From Akkermansia muciniphila (GTDB lineage: Bacteria > Verrucomicrobiota > Verrucomicrobiia > Chthoniobacterales > Chthoniobacteraceae): 35,754 bases of DNA. Positions 1-8,699 of the stretch are shown one piece after another. The stretch's first letter is position 1; every line of letters starts with the position of its first letter. Under the pieces are notes generated by a model. The model searched no databases. It worked only from the letters and a program-made list of their open reading frames with translations, and had not been told where the DNA came from. The DNA is taken from positions 1-35,754 of the forward strand of contig CAMCIN010000007.1 in the NCBI GenBank assembly GCA_945874745.1, read 5' to 3'. The translations under genes were made by a program, and so were the position numbers.

Positions 1-1
1 A

Positions 2-1048
2 GTCGGCGGCGACGGGGTCAACGGCGTTACCTACCATCCGGAGGAGATGAAACTGCTCCTCGAGGAACTTTGCGTGAGCGCCGGCGTGAAGGTCCAGTTG
101 CACACGCGCATTGTCGCGGCCCAACGCGAAGACCGCCGCCTGACCGCCATCATCACGGAGTCGAAGTCCGGCCGCCAAGCCTGGGCGGCGCCCGTGTTCA
201 TCGACACCACCGGCGACGGCGATCTTGGCGCCCGCGCTGGCTGCGAATTTGAGCTTGGGCGCGAACAATCCTGCCCCTGTCAGCCGATGACGCTTTACGC
301 TTTGGTGACGGTCAATGACGTCCGCGCCTTGGCCGACCAGCTCCACCCAGTGGGCGGAAACGGGCGCCATGTAGGCCCTGATAATTTCAAGGCCGTCCTC
401 GCGGCGGCTGGCGTGACGCCCAGCTACGGCAAGGCGACGCTGTTCCCTATCAAGGACAACCTCGTCCTGCTGATGGCCAATCACGAATACGGCATCAACG
501 CGACCGATGCGGCCCAGGTCACGGAAGCCACCATGCGCGCCCGGGCCGAAGTCAACGAGATCGTCCGCAAGCTGCGCAAGTCCGGCGGCGCATGGGCCGG
601 TGCACAAATCGTGGCCACGCCGGCCCAGATCGGCGTCCGCGACGGCCGTCGTATCAAGGGCCGCTACATGATGACGAAGGACGACCTCATCACAGGCAGC
701 CGTCAGGATGACGCCGTTGTCCGCGCGACCTTTCCCGTCGACATCCACGCCCTGACGGCAGAGGAAAACAAGAAATCGGCTTACTCTAGCGCCGGCGTGA
801 AAGTGAAGCCTTACGACATCCCGCTGCGCGCCCTCATCGCGAAGGACGTCGACGGATTGATGATGGCCGGCCGTTGCATCAGCGGCGACTTTATCGCCCA
901 CGCCAGCTACCGCGTGACAGGCAACGCCGTCGCCATGGGCGAGGCGGCCGGCGTCACCAGCGCCCTCGCTGCTGTATCCAAGCGCGCCCCGCACGAGGTC
1001 CTCTGGTCCGAGGCCGCCGCCCTCCTCCCCAAAGTACGACAGGCCTGA
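2..1048 (+). CDS. FAD-dependent oxidoreductase, C-terminal part (5' end outside window)
   Basis: The reading frame is open from the first bases of the window, so the ATG at 47 is internal and the true start lies upstream. The visible 348 residues match the C-terminal part of the FAD_oxidored family (PF12831). They include an IDTTGDGDLGARAG motif, where the Asp and the glycines contact FAD, and near the end GLMMAGRCISGDFIAHASYR followed by a GNAVAMGEAAGV segment that closes the flavin site. Such proteins are common in Verrucomicrobia and Planctomycetes, often beside sugar-isomerase-like and sulfatase genes, and are presumed to oxidise sugar or secondary metabolites. The substrate is unknown. 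The N-terminal Rossmann GxGxxG motif and any signal peptide cannot be seen. The stop at 1046-1048 is followed by about 500 bases without a gene. Confidence 0.85.
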   Translation, partial: VGGDGVNGVTYHPEEMKLLLEELCVSAGVKVQLHTRIVAAQREDRRLTAIITESKSGRQAWAAPVFIDTTGDGDLGARAGCEFELGREQSCPCQPMTLYALVTVNDVRALADQLHPVGGNGRHVGPDNFKAVLAAAGVTPSYGKATLFPIKDNLVLLMANHEYGINATDAAQVTEATMRARAEVNEIVRKLRKSGGAWAGAQIVATPAQIGVRDGRRIKGRYMMTKDDLITGSRQDDAVVRATFPVDIHALTAEENKKSAYSSAGVKVKPYDIPLRALIAKDVDGLMMAGRCISGDFIAHASYRVTGNAVAMGEAAGVTSALAAVSKRAPHEVLWSEAAALLPKVRQA

Positions 1049-1557
1049 TGATAAAGAGGGAGGGTCCACACCATGTGTTGTCCTTCGGCTCCTTTACCTA
1101 TCCCCTGACGTGCTGACGGGCGTCCTTCAAAGGCCCGCCTTTCAGACGCCGACGCATTCGACGTTGTCTCCGAACTGTTCATTGTGAACCCGAGGCCGTC
1201 GGCCCCAGTTCCGCAGTTTGGAAAGTGGTTGTGCAGGCCTGGCACTGCTTTGTCCAAAAAGGCGACTATTTCCCTGGCACGAATTCGCATTTTGCCCGGC
1301 TTCCGGAGCGCGCTCGCGCGCCATGGTCGTGGGAGCGCTAAAGCTCTTGGCGCTGATGTGTTGTGCCGTATGGAACTGGGAGGGGCGCAACCGCATACTA
1401 TGCCGCGGACAGTGCCCTTAAAACGGGGCTCGTGTTAGAATCGAATCGCAACAAATTAAACCGTTTCAGCGAATCGTTTTCCGTTGCGAGAGCTTCAGGG
1501 GCAGTATCTGGTCTCGCTTGGTGCGTCTGGCGGCCTCACGAACAGCCGAAACTCGCT
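1049..1557. other. intergenic region, no gene recognised
   Basis: This gap lies between two convergent genes, the FAD oxidoreductase on the plus strand and the TIM-barrel gene on the minus strand. The short open frames here have no recognisable motif and overlap each other in different frames, so none is called. No strong terminator hairpin with a T-tract was seen. Confidence 0.5.
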
Positions 1558-2430
1558 TCACTCAAGTTGCCGCCAGGCAGCCATGGTTTTGCCAAGGATC
1601 GTACGCGAGTCGTCCTGGATGCCAAAACCCTGAAAGCCTACCGGCCCGGAGTAGTTCAGTTCCTTGAGGATCCGCAGGAGCCCGCCAACCTCGTAGGACC
1701 CGTCTCCCAGGGGCTGGATCAGGCGCTTCCAATTCATCGTCCGCGTGTCGCCGTTGTCGGCTCCGTTAATGGTTACAAAGAAGAGATGCGGCAACGCGGC
1801 CTTGAGCACCGGCTTGGGATCCCGGTCGCCCTCGACCTTGAGCCAGTGGCAGAGGTTGAACGTGGCTCCCACATTCGGCCGATTCACTTTTTCCACCAAG
1901 CGCAGGGCATCGTCCACGCGTTCAACCCATGAGCCAAGATGGGGGTAAAGCGCGATCCTAACACCACTGGCGCGCGCGAACTCAGCGAGTTCCAACAAGC
2001 GCGGCACCACGAACTCATCGCCCGCCGGGTCGGATGGCCTCAGTTTAGCGCCGCCGCGCGACACGTTGGCTATGGCCAGCCACAGCGCTGTATCCCTGCC
2101 TTTCAGACGGCTCACCAGATCCTTGAGCTTTGCCTCAAGCTCCGGCTTTGCGGAATCGAAATCCAGCGTGAGGTAGGTGTTGAAGACCTTGAGTCCCTGA
2201 CGGTCGAATGCTGCCAAGTATTCGCCGGAGAGATAGCCGCTGGCGCCGATCCCCGCATAGCCGAGTTCCTTCAACAATGCGGCCTGGTCATCGGCACTGC
2301 TCCTGAGCTTGCTGTCGCTCAAGCCGGTGTTCATGGCAAAGAACGGGTTTGCAGGGGCAGCGGCGGACATGGGGGAGCCTAGCAGCAGAAACGCCGCGCC
2401 TCCAAATTGCCATAGGATGGAATGTTTCAT
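1558..2430 (-). CDS. secreted sugar phosphate isomerase/epimerase-like TIM-barrel protein
   Basis: This 290-residue protein starts with a signal peptide (about residues 1-25, ending in SAAAPA), so it is probably periplasmic. The rest fits the xylose isomerase-like TIM barrel family (PF01261): an N-terminal strand with FAMNTGL, a helix carrying LLKELGYAGIG, the barrel segment RIALYPHLGSWV with a metal-type His, VGATFNLCHWLKVEG with another candidate metal-binding His, LFFVTINGADNGD, and a C-terminal GPVGFQGFGIQ. This exported subtype is frequent in Verrucomicrobia and Planctomycetes and rarely characterised. It probably isomerises or epimerises a sugar or cyclitol, but the reaction cannot be fixed. 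It is convergent with the oxidoreductase, a combination often seen in inositol-like or glycoside oxidation gene sets. The ATG at 2430 is supported by the signal peptide. Confidence 0.8.
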   Translation of the reverse strand: MKHSILWQFGGAAFLLLGSPMSAAAPANPFFAMNTGLSDSKLRSSADDQAALLKELGYAGIGASGYLSGEYLAAFDRQGLKVFNTYLTLDFDSAKPELEAKLKDLVSRLKGRDTALWLAIANVSRGGAKLRPSDPAGDEFVVPRLLELAEFARASGVRIALYPHLGSWVERVDDALRLVEKVNRPNVGATFNLCHWLKVEGDRDPKPVLKAALPHLFFVTINGADNGDTRTMNWKRLIQPLGDGSYEVGGLLRILKELNYSGPVGFQGFGIQDDSRTILGKTMAAWRQLE

Positions 2431-2646
2431 CAGTGGGATAGTGGGTCATCAGGGAACCTTCGGCAACCGCCATGGGTCGCGGCGCGAGCAATCCATCAGC
2501 ACTGTCGCTCCAAGGTCGCCGGAAAAATATCGGACGCAAGAAACAGAAACCCTTGCGAAGGAGGGTGCGTTTTCCCACGGGCAAGGGGACCCCTGCGTGT
2601 GGTGTTTGCGTGAACCGGTGCGCACGCCCACGCCCCCCGTTGTGCA

Positions 2647-3359
2647 TCACTTTTCGAGGCCCTGCGGCAAGTCTGTACGCGGCAAGTAGGGCAACACAGT
2701 CCGCCTCCAAATCTCATACCCCGCAGCATTCATGTGCAACCGGTCCGCTGCAAATATCTCCGGGGTCGGCAAGCCGTCCGGTCCCAACATGGGATGGAAC
2801 ACGTCGATGAAAAGGAGCTTTTCATTCTGCTTTGTGAAGACCTCGATGAGGGCGTTGGCGCGGATGACCTCGGCCACCTGCGCCCACCGCTTTGGGTTGC
2901 CTGCAATCGAGATGTAGGCGATCGGCGTCTCGGGTTGGGAGGCCCGGATCTTGCCCACCAGTGCACGGAACGATTCAAAAACCTGCTCCGCGGTTTTCCC
3001 CGCGTTGATGTCATTCCCTCCGGAGTAAACAACGATAAACCGCGGAGTGTGGCCAACACCAGGCGGTCCGCAAAATGGGCGAGGTCGCTCAACTGAGAGC
3101 CTCCGAAGCCGCGATTGAGCAGCCGGTGCTCTGGGAAATCAGCTGCCAGCGTCTTCCAAAGCCGAATACTCGAGCTTCCTACAAAAACGATCCCCCCCTT
3201 TTCGGGAGGATTCTCCGCATCACGACTTTCAAAAGCGGCGATTTCCTTCTCCCACTTTTCGGGCCCCAAGACCGTCTCCGCTGAGCAGGCGTTCCTGGAA
3301 AACAAAAGCGGAAGAGCACACAGCAGGAGCCAGCCACCGACGAGACGCAACAGGTTCAT
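2647..3359 (-). pseudogene. SGNH/GDSL-type hydrolase, broken by a one-base frameshift
   Basis: Two reading frames together make one SGNH hydrolase of about 237 residues. The first part (from 3359) has a signal peptide, block I as VFVGSSSIRLW with the candidate nucleophile Ser, and block II as LLNRGFGGSQLSDL. Near 3045-3050 the frame changes. Before the break the protein reads ADRLVLAT. After it, in the other frame, PRFIVVYSGGNDIN provides block III, and DRLHMNAAGYEIW provides block V with the catalytic Asp and His. Joining them needs one inserted base, so a one-base deletion is the simplest cause. The family acts on esters, often acetylated glycans in secreted forms such as this one. A sequencing or assembly error is equally possible, because both halves are otherwise well conserved and free of further stops. 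The downstream frame could start at a GTG at 2958 but would then lack the nucleophile. Confidence 0.85.
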
Positions 3360-3756
3360 ACCCGTAAGCTCGCCAACCCGGCTCCGCTTTCCAAGTCCTT
3401 ATCCCCACCCATCCCAGAGGCTGAGGGAACCGAGGCGCTGAATGGGTTTTCAAATGGAGATGGGGGCAGGGGTTCAAAGAGGCCCGATGGTGCTCCGGGT
3501 TGTTTGATTGGGAGGGATTTAGGTTTGGCGTCGAGAAACTGCTTGAGGGCGATAGAGCCGGATGTTTCTGTTTTGGGTGCGTCTCCCCGCCGGGTGGTAT
3601 GGAACCTTTCTCCAGCCACTTTTTTGCCGACCACGTCATCCCGGTGGGGGGCTGTGCACCAAACCCACCTGTTTGGAGCCGCGCCCCAACCCTCACTCAG
3701 AAACACTAACCACTGGCCTCGTTAAACACGCCAGAGGTATCCAGAGCCCCCTTCCC
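3360..3756. other. divergent intergenic region between SGNH hydrolase and esterase
   Basis: About 400 bases separate the start of the SGNH hydrolase (minus strand) from the start of the esterase (plus strand), so promoters for both should lie here. Several overlapping short frames are open, but none shows a recognisable domain. No confident promoter or operator was seen. Confidence 0.4.
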
Positions 3757-4650
3757 GTGCGCACCTTCCTATTTCTATTACTTCCCTTCTTTGCCGTGCT
3801 TCCCGCAGGAGCCCAGCAAAAAACCGCCAAAAGCAACACCGCAAACACTCCGCTTGTCATCGCGGGCACGAGGTCCGAGACCTACAGAAAGGTCGACAAC
3901 ACCGAACTCAAGGTGTGGATCTTCGACTCTGCACGCAAGGCGGACAAGCCCCTGCCCGCGATCGTGTTTTTCTTCGGTGGCGGCTGGACCGGCGGCACCC
4001 CGACCCAGTTTGAACCGCAAAGCCGTCACCTCGCGTCCCGCGGCATGATCGCCATTGTCGCAGACTACCGCGTCAAGACGCGGCACGACGCCAAGCCGGC
4101 AGATTGCGTGTCCGACGCCAAGGCGTGCGTACGCTGGGTGCGTGCAAACGCCGCGCGCCTGGGCATCGACCCCACACGTATCGCCGTCGGCGGCGGTTCG
4201 GCGGGCGGACACCTCGCGAGTTCCGTGGCGGTTTTGCCGGGGCTCGATACCGCTGCGGACGACAAGTCGGTCTCCTGTCTGCCTGACGCGCTCGTCCTGT
4301 TTAACCCAGCCACCGTTCTGGCGCCGTTTCCCGGTCTCAACCTCGGCGGCTTCGGCGCCAACCTGAACAAGGAGCGGCTCGGGTGCGAGCCCGTCGAGAT
4401 CTCGCCCATCCACCACGTGAAGACGGGTGCGCCGCCCACCATTATTTTCCACGGGAGGGCCGACACCACCGTGCCCTATGCGACCGTCGAGAAGTTTGCA
4501 GAGGTGATGCAGGCGGCCGGTAACCGGTGTGAGCTTGTCGGATACGAGGGACAGCCCCATGGCTTTTTCAACAAATCAAAAATGGCAGAGACCCTCGGGG
4601 CCACAGACGCCTTCCTCGTTTCCTTGGGCTACCTCCCGGCCGCCCACTGA
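3757..4650 (+). CDS. secreted alpha/beta hydrolase, esterase/lipase type
   Basis: This 297-residue protein belongs to the alpha/beta hydrolase fold, near the BD-FAE/esterase-lipase group (PF20434, PF07859). The GTG start at 3757 is chosen because it begins a signal peptide (VRTFLFLLLPFFAVLPAGAQ). The frame is open further upstream to 3562, but that stretch is not protein-like. The oxyanion-hole motif is FGGG at residues 73-76. The nucleophile elbow is GGSAGG at 146-151 with Ser148. The acid is probably Asp236 in HGRADTTVP, and the base is His268 in GQPHGF. It probably deacylates a glycan or small ester in the periplasm. Only four bases separate it from the sulfatase, so the two are likely co-transcribed, which fits the breakdown of a sulfated and acylated polysaccharide. 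The substrate is inferred from context only. Confidence 0.85.
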   Translation: MRTFLFLLLPFFAVLPAGAQQKTAKSNTANTPLVIAGTRSETYRKVDNTELKVWIFDSARKADKPLPAIVFFFGGGWTGGTPTQFEPQSRHLASRGMIAIVADYRVKTRHDAKPADCVSDAKACVRWVRANAARLGIDPTRIAVGGGSAGGHLASSVAVLPGLDTAADDKSVSCLPDALVLFNPATVLAPFPGLNLGGFGANLNKERLGCEPVEISPIHHVKTGAPPTIIFHGRADTTVPYATVEKFAEVMQAAGNRCELVGYEGQPHGFFNKSKMAETLGATDAFLVSLGYLPAAH

Positions 4651-4654
4651 CCCT

Positions 4655-6445
4655 ATGCGCCACCTCCTGTTCCTCATTTTATTCGGACTCCCGTCCATGC
4701 TGGTCCAAGCACGGACGCCCAATGTGGTCGTCTTGCTCGCTGACGACGCCGGCTGGGGCGACTTCTCCTTCAACGGCAACCGGCAGGTCAACACGCCAAA
4801 CATCGATGGGATCGCCAAGGCCGGCGCGCACTTCGAGCGCTTTTTTGTCCAACCCGTCTGTTCCCCCACACGCGCAGAATTCCTGACCGGACGTTACCAC
4901 CGGCGCCTCGGTGTCTACGGCGTGTCGACCGGGCAGGAGCGGATGAACCCGGCGGAGAAGACTTTCGCCGACTCCTTCAAGGCCGCGGGCTACGCCACCG
5001 GCCTGTTTGGCAAGTGGCACAACGGCAGTCAGTGGCCCTACCATCCGCTCGCCCGCGGCTTCGACACGTTCTGGGGCTATACCAGCGGCCATTGGGGCGA
5101 ATACTTCGACGCGCCGCTCGAGCACAACGGGGACATGGAGCCCTCTAAGGGCTACATTGTGGACATCCTCACGGACAAGGCCCTGGAGTTTATCGAGCAT
5201 AACAGGAGCAGGCCCTTCCTTTGCTTCGTGCCCTTTACCACACCGCATTCGCCCTGGTCGGCCCCCGCCGAGGACTGGGCGCGCTTCAAGGACAAGCCGC
5301 TCGCGCAAACCGCCACTCTGGCCGACAAGGAAAACCCAGACGAGACGCGATGCGCCCTCGCGATGCTCGAGAACCAGGACCGCAACGTCGGCCGCATCCT
5401 CGCCAAGCTCAAGGAACTCAACCTTGAGCCGGACACCATCGTGGTGTTTTTCTCGGACAACGGCCCCAACGGTCACCGCTGGACCGGCGGCATGAAGGGC
5501 CACAAGGGGAGCACCGACGAGGGCGGGGTCCGTTCGCCGCTGTTCGTGCGCTGGCCCGGCAGGATCGTGCCCGGCACCCAGGTGAAGCCCATCGCCGGCG
5601 CCATCGACCTCGCCTCGACGCTCGAGGCGCTCGCCGGAATCAAACGGGCCGGTATCGAACCGCGTGACGGGCGCGACTTGTCGCCCCTGCTCCAGCGCGG
5701 CGTCGACGCGGATTGGGCGCCCCGGCGGCTTTTTCACACCTGGGGCAGCAGCGTCAGCGTGCGGACCGAAACGCATCGTCTCGACAGCTCCGGCAATCTT
5801 TTCGACATGGTCGCCGACCCGGGACAGACCACGCCGCTCCAGGAGCAAGAGCCCAACCTCACCAAAGAGCTCCTCGCCGAGGCCGCCGCCTGGCGCAAAG
5901 AAATGGGGATTGCCTCCGCGGGAGCCGGCAATGGGAAGGCCGGCAAAGGACCCGGGGGCTCCGTCGATCCAAGGCCGATCCAAGTCGGCTACCGTGAATT
6001 CCCCCGCACCATGCTGCCAGCGCGAGACGGCGAGCCGCACGGCGGGCTGCGTCGCAGCGGACGGGCGCCCAACTCCTCCTATTTTGTGAACTGGACCAAG
6101 CCCACGGACGCAGCCGTTTGGAACATCGAGGTCGTCACATCCGGCGCGTACGTGGTCAGCCTGGACTACGCGTGCCCAACGGACGCGGTTGGGACGCCTC
6201 TCGAGTTGTCCTTCGAAGGCTCTCTGCTCAAGGGCCGGCTCACCGAGGCGTGGGACAGTCCGATGAAAAACGAGCAGGACACCTTGCCGCGGCTCAATGG
6301 CGAATCGGTCATGCGCGATTTTCGGACGATGACCCTCGGCGAGATCCGGCTGGAAGCCGGCAAAGGCAAGCTGTGCCTCCGCGCCCCGGAAGTCCCCGGC
6401 AAGCAGGTGATGGACCTTCGGCGCCTCACCCTAACGCTCAAGTAA
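4655..6445 (+). CDS. secreted sulfatase with an added C-terminal module
   Basis: This is a formylglycine-dependent sulfatase (PF00884) of 596 residues. The ATG at 4655 gives a signal peptide ending near VQARTPN. Metal ligands are the DD pair at residues 30-31. The site converted to formylglycine is Cys69 in CSPTR, followed by LTGR. Lys120 and His122 of GKWHNG, His198 of TTPHSP and Asp268-Asn269 of FSDNG complete the usual active site. The core ends near residue 440. After a Gly/Ala-rich linker (AGAGNGKAGKGPGG), about 150 further residues look like a beta-sandwich module, possibly carbohydrate-binding (SSYFVNWTKPTDAAVW and similar strands). Conversion to formylglycine needs a sulfatase-modifying enzyme, which is not in this window. 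It is probably co-transcribed with the esterase just upstream. It likely removes sulfate from a polysaccharide in the periplasm or at the surface; the glycan is unknown. Confidence 0.9.
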   Translation: MRHLLFLILFGLPSMLVQARTPNVVVLLADDAGWGDFSFNGNRQVNTPNIDGIAKAGAHFERFFVQPVCSPTRAEFLTGRYHRRLGVYGVSTGQERMNPAEKTFADSFKAAGYATGLFGKWHNGSQWPYHPLARGFDTFWGYTSGHWGEYFDAPLEHNGDMEPSKGYIVDILTDKALEFIEHNRSRPFLCFVPFTTPHSPWSAPAEDWARFKDKPLAQTATLADKENPDETRCALAMLENQDRNVGRILAKLKELNLEPDTIVVFFSDNGPNGHRWTGGMKGHKGSTDEGGVRSPLFVRWPGRIVPGTQVKPIAGAIDLASTLEALAGIKRAGIEPRDGRDLSPLLQRGVDADWAPRRLFHTWGSSVSVRTETHRLDSSGNLFDMVADPGQTTPLQEQEPNLTKELLAEAAAWRKEMGIASAGAGNGKAGKGPGGSVDPRPIQVGYREFPRTMLPARDGEPHGGLRRSGRAPNSSYFVNWTKPTDAAVWNIEVVTSGAYVVSLDYACPTDAVGTPLELSFEGSLLKGRLTEAWDSPMKNEQDTLPRLNGESVMRDFRTMTLGEIRLEAGKGKLCLRAPEVPGKQVMDLRRLTLTLK

Positions 6446-6463
6446 GCGGCCTGCGTCACTGCG

Positions 6464-7438
6464 CTAGAGTCTGCCGGCCAGAACCTCGGCGAAGAGTGCT
6501 GCGTCGACATTTCCGCCGCACAGCGTGGTTCCAACCACCTGGCCACCGAGCTGGGCCCGCTCCTGCATGGCGGCGGCAAAACTGGCAGCGCCGGCACCTT
6601 CAGCAACATTGTGGGTGTCGGTGTAGAGGGCGCGCATCGCCTGGGCTACCTCGGCATCGGTGACTTGTACGATGTGGTCGATGTGGCTGCGCAAAATCTC
6701 CAGGGCGCCCGCGTCCGCCACCCGGACTGCAATGCCGTCGGCAAGAACGGTGCTTGCGGGCGACGGGACCACATGGCCTGCAACCAGTGACTGCGCATAG
6801 GTTGTCGCCAGGGAGCTGACGACACCCACAATGCGCGCACGGTGGCCGGTGGCAAGTTTGGCTGCAATCGCTCCACAGGCTCCGGAGCCGAGGCCGATGG
6901 GCACATACACCACATCCAGCCGGGGCACTGCGCGGAAAAACTCCAGCCAGTACGTGCTGACCCCAAGCAACAAAGTCGGGTGAAATAGGGGCACCAGGTG
7001 TGCGCCCGTTTCCCCGGCAAGCCGGAGTGCGTGTTCGCGGCTTTCCTGAAAGTCATTGCCGTGCTCGATCACCTCCACCCCCAGGGCGCGCATGGCGGCG
7101 TTCTTTTCGGTCGAATTTCCCAAAGGCACCACGACAGTGCACGGAATCCCGCGGGCCCGTGCAGCCCAGCCCACGCTTTGGCCGTGATTGCCCCGGGTGG
7201 CGCTGATTACGGAGTGCGGCAGCAGATTGTTTTTAGCGAGTGCGTCAAAGTAGCAGAGTCCCCCGCGGAGTTTGAAGGCCCCCACGGGCGAATGGTTTTC
7301 GTGTTTCACCCAGCATTCGGCGCCCAGGCGTTCGCTCAGCAGCGCCCAGCGGTACTGGGGTGTGGCCTGAAACTCGCGGTAGACCACCGACGCAGCGGTT
7401 TCAATCTCGTGCAGACTTGGCAAAACTGGGGTGTTCAC
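6464..7438 (-). CDS. threonine dehydratase-like PLP enzyme (fold type II)
   Basis: This 324-residue PLP-dependent enzyme belongs to the serine/threonine dehydratase group (PF00291). Residues 50-60 read SPVGAFKLRGG, where Lys56 forms the Schiff base with PLP. SATRGNHGQSVGWAARARGI (79-98) is the typical Asn-binding segment. The phosphate-binding loop is GLGSGACGA at 182-190, somewhat different from the usual GGGGL. There is no C-terminal ACT domain, so it is the short catabolic or broad-specificity form rather than the isoleucine-inhibited IlvA. The GTG start at 7438 gives the usual family length; the frame is open to 7564 but the extra 42 residues are not family-like. It is convergent with the sulfatase, with 18 bases between them. 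It might also be a related beta-elimination enzyme such as a hydroxyectoine-type EutB dehydratase. Confidence 0.85.
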   Translation of the reverse strand: MNTPVLPSLHEIETAASVVYREFQATPQYRWALLSERLGAECWVKHENHSPVGAFKLRGGLCYFDALAKNNLLPHSVISATRGNHGQSVGWAARARGIPCTVVVPLGNSTEKNAAMRALGVEVIEHGNDFQESREHALRLAGETGAHLVPLFHPTLLLGVSTYWLEFFRAVPRLDVVYVPIGLGSGACGAIAAKLATGHRARIVGVVSSLATTYAQSLVAGHVVPSPASTVLADGIAVRVADAGALEILRSHIDHIVQVTDAEVAQAMRALYTDTHNVAEGAGAASFAAAMQERAQLGGQVVGTTLCGGNVDAALFAEVLAGRL

Positions 7439-7544
7439 AGCGGGGAAGCATCCGGCTGTCAAAGAGACCGTGCAACCAACTTTAGAGCGGGTCAGGCAAA
7501 AACCCGGGCGCGATTGGCGGGCTAATGTCGTCGCTCCGCGGCGT

Positions 7545-7877
7545 TCATTCCGGCCAACTGCCATCCAGGATGGGCTTTGCGGACAGCTTCGCAGGGTCGA
7601 GGACCACGTGCTTCACCTTTTGGCGTTTCCACGTGTAGGTGATGTGTACTAGGCCGTCCTTGGTTTGGATGAGCGCCGGATAGCTGTACTCGCCCGGGTC
7701 GCTCTCGAGCACGAGCGCGGCATCTCAGGCCAGGCCGTCCATCGAGACCGACACGCACTGCGTCCACTTGCCATCGGCGAACCGCGACACCCAGATGCCC
7801 ACGTCCGGCTGCTTTTCGTCCGCCCCTCCGAACCACGCGGCCACCAATCCGCTCTGCGTCTCCGCAGTCAGCGCGGA
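7545..7877 (-). pseudogene. remnant of an exo-alpha-sialidase gene (large internal deletion and an in-frame stop)
   Basis: Read on the minus strand, this stretch encodes two separated pieces of a BNR-type sialidase (PF13088 family). The first reads SGLVAAWFGGADEKQPDVGI followed by WVSRFADGKWT, the N-terminal blade of these enzymes. After an in-frame TGA near 7725, the same frame continues with AALVLESDPGEYSYPALIQT, then DGLVHITYTWKRQKVKHVVL and DPAKL, the C-terminal end of the same family. About 200 codons of the middle are missing, so the gene is dead. Its 5' end runs directly into the 3' end of the secreted beta-sandwich gene, overlapping its stop. The pieces are recognised from memory of the family, not from a search. 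The gene was probably once the last member of the upstream minus-strand run. Confidence 0.8.
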
Positions 7878-8650
7878 AGTTCCTCGATGAGGATGTCGTC
7901 GAGCAGGAAGGGGCCGAAGCCGATGAAGTTGACGGACTCCTTATCGACGTCGGAGCGTTTGAGGTGGAGCGAGAGCGTCTCCTTGCCGTCCACCCACAGC
8001 GTCCACTGCTCGCCAACGTTCTCAGCGACAAACTGGTACCATTTCCCCGGCGAAAGGCCGAGGTTCTTGAAGGTCGACTCCCCTGGAATGCCATAGGCGC
8101 TGCGAAACGTTCCCTCGGGAAGCTCCAGCACGGCGGGGTCGAGCGTCTTGCCTTTGAGCGCAGGGTGGTTCACGTCGCGGGTGAAGTCGCGCTCGCCGAT
8201 GGAGACGTCGTCGCGCGCGCCCGGCTTCGTAATGCGGGTTACCACGTCCCCGATATGCCAGAGGACACTGCCGGGCTTTCCGGGACGCAGCGGGGCATTG
8301 ATGAGCATGTCCATCAGCGCGCCCTCGCCCTCAAACTTGATGCGGTAGGAGACCCGGACGTTGTGCGCGTGAAACTTCGGATCTATCGATTTGCCGTGTG
8401 CCTTGCCGGGATGCCCTTTCCCGTCGTAGATGCAGGCGATGGCGCCCTCGCGGATTTCCCAGGTCTCCGGGATGTTCCAAGTCAGCCCGCCGCCCCAGAG
8501 CTTGGGCTCTGCACGCAGCTCGCCACCGCTGAAGTCCTCTTTGATCAGGACGGTGCCCTTGGCGCTGCTCTGCGCGCGGGCGGGTGTCAGGCCAAGGCCT
8601 GTGGTGAGGAGGCCAAGGAGGAGCGGAGTGAGCAAGTAACGAGAATGCAT
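7868..8650 (-). CDS. secreted DUF1080/LamG-like beta-sandwich protein
   Basis: This 260-residue protein has a signal peptide at residues 1-26 (ATG at 8650; the frame is open further upstream but without a protein-like character). The mature part reads like a concanavalin/LamG-type jelly roll related to DUF1080 (PF06439, 3-keto-disaccharide hydrolase-like domains). It has KEDFSGGELRAEPKLWGGG near the start, the inner strand HNVRVSYRIKFEG, GKWYQFVAENVGEQWTLWVD, and a final FIGFGPFLLDDILIEELPR. It probably binds or cleaves a carbohydrate outside the cytoplasm; enzyme activity is unproven. It is the last intact gene of the co-directional run that begins with the ECF sigma factor, 49 bases after the DUF1592 gene. 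Its 3' end touches the sialidase remnant. Confidence 0.75.
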   Translation of the reverse strand: MHSRYLLTPLLLGLLTTGLGLTPARAQSSAKGTVLIKEDFSGGELRAEPKLWGGGLTWNIPETWEIREGAIACIYDGKGHPGKAHGKSIDPKFHAHNVRVSYRIKFEGEGALMDMLINAPLRPGKPGSVLWHIGDVVTRITKPGARDDVSIGERDFTRDVNHPALKGKTLDPAVLELPEGTFRSAYGIPGESTFKNLGLSPGKWYQFVAENVGEQWTLWVDGKETLSLHLKRSDVDKESVNFIGFGPFLLDDILIEELPR

Positions 8651-8699
8651 GGGGGGTAGGAGGCTGATTGGTTGTGGGTGAGGGAGTGTTCGAGACCGT

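Noticed and set aside
3562-3756. Upstream extension of the esterase frame
   Set aside because: The added 65 residues lack any protein character and precede a clear signal peptide starting at the GTG at 3757.
4679-6040. Long open frame antisense to the sulfatase
   Set aside because: It is a shadow caused by high GC in the third codon position; the sulfatase on the plus strand has all family motifs.
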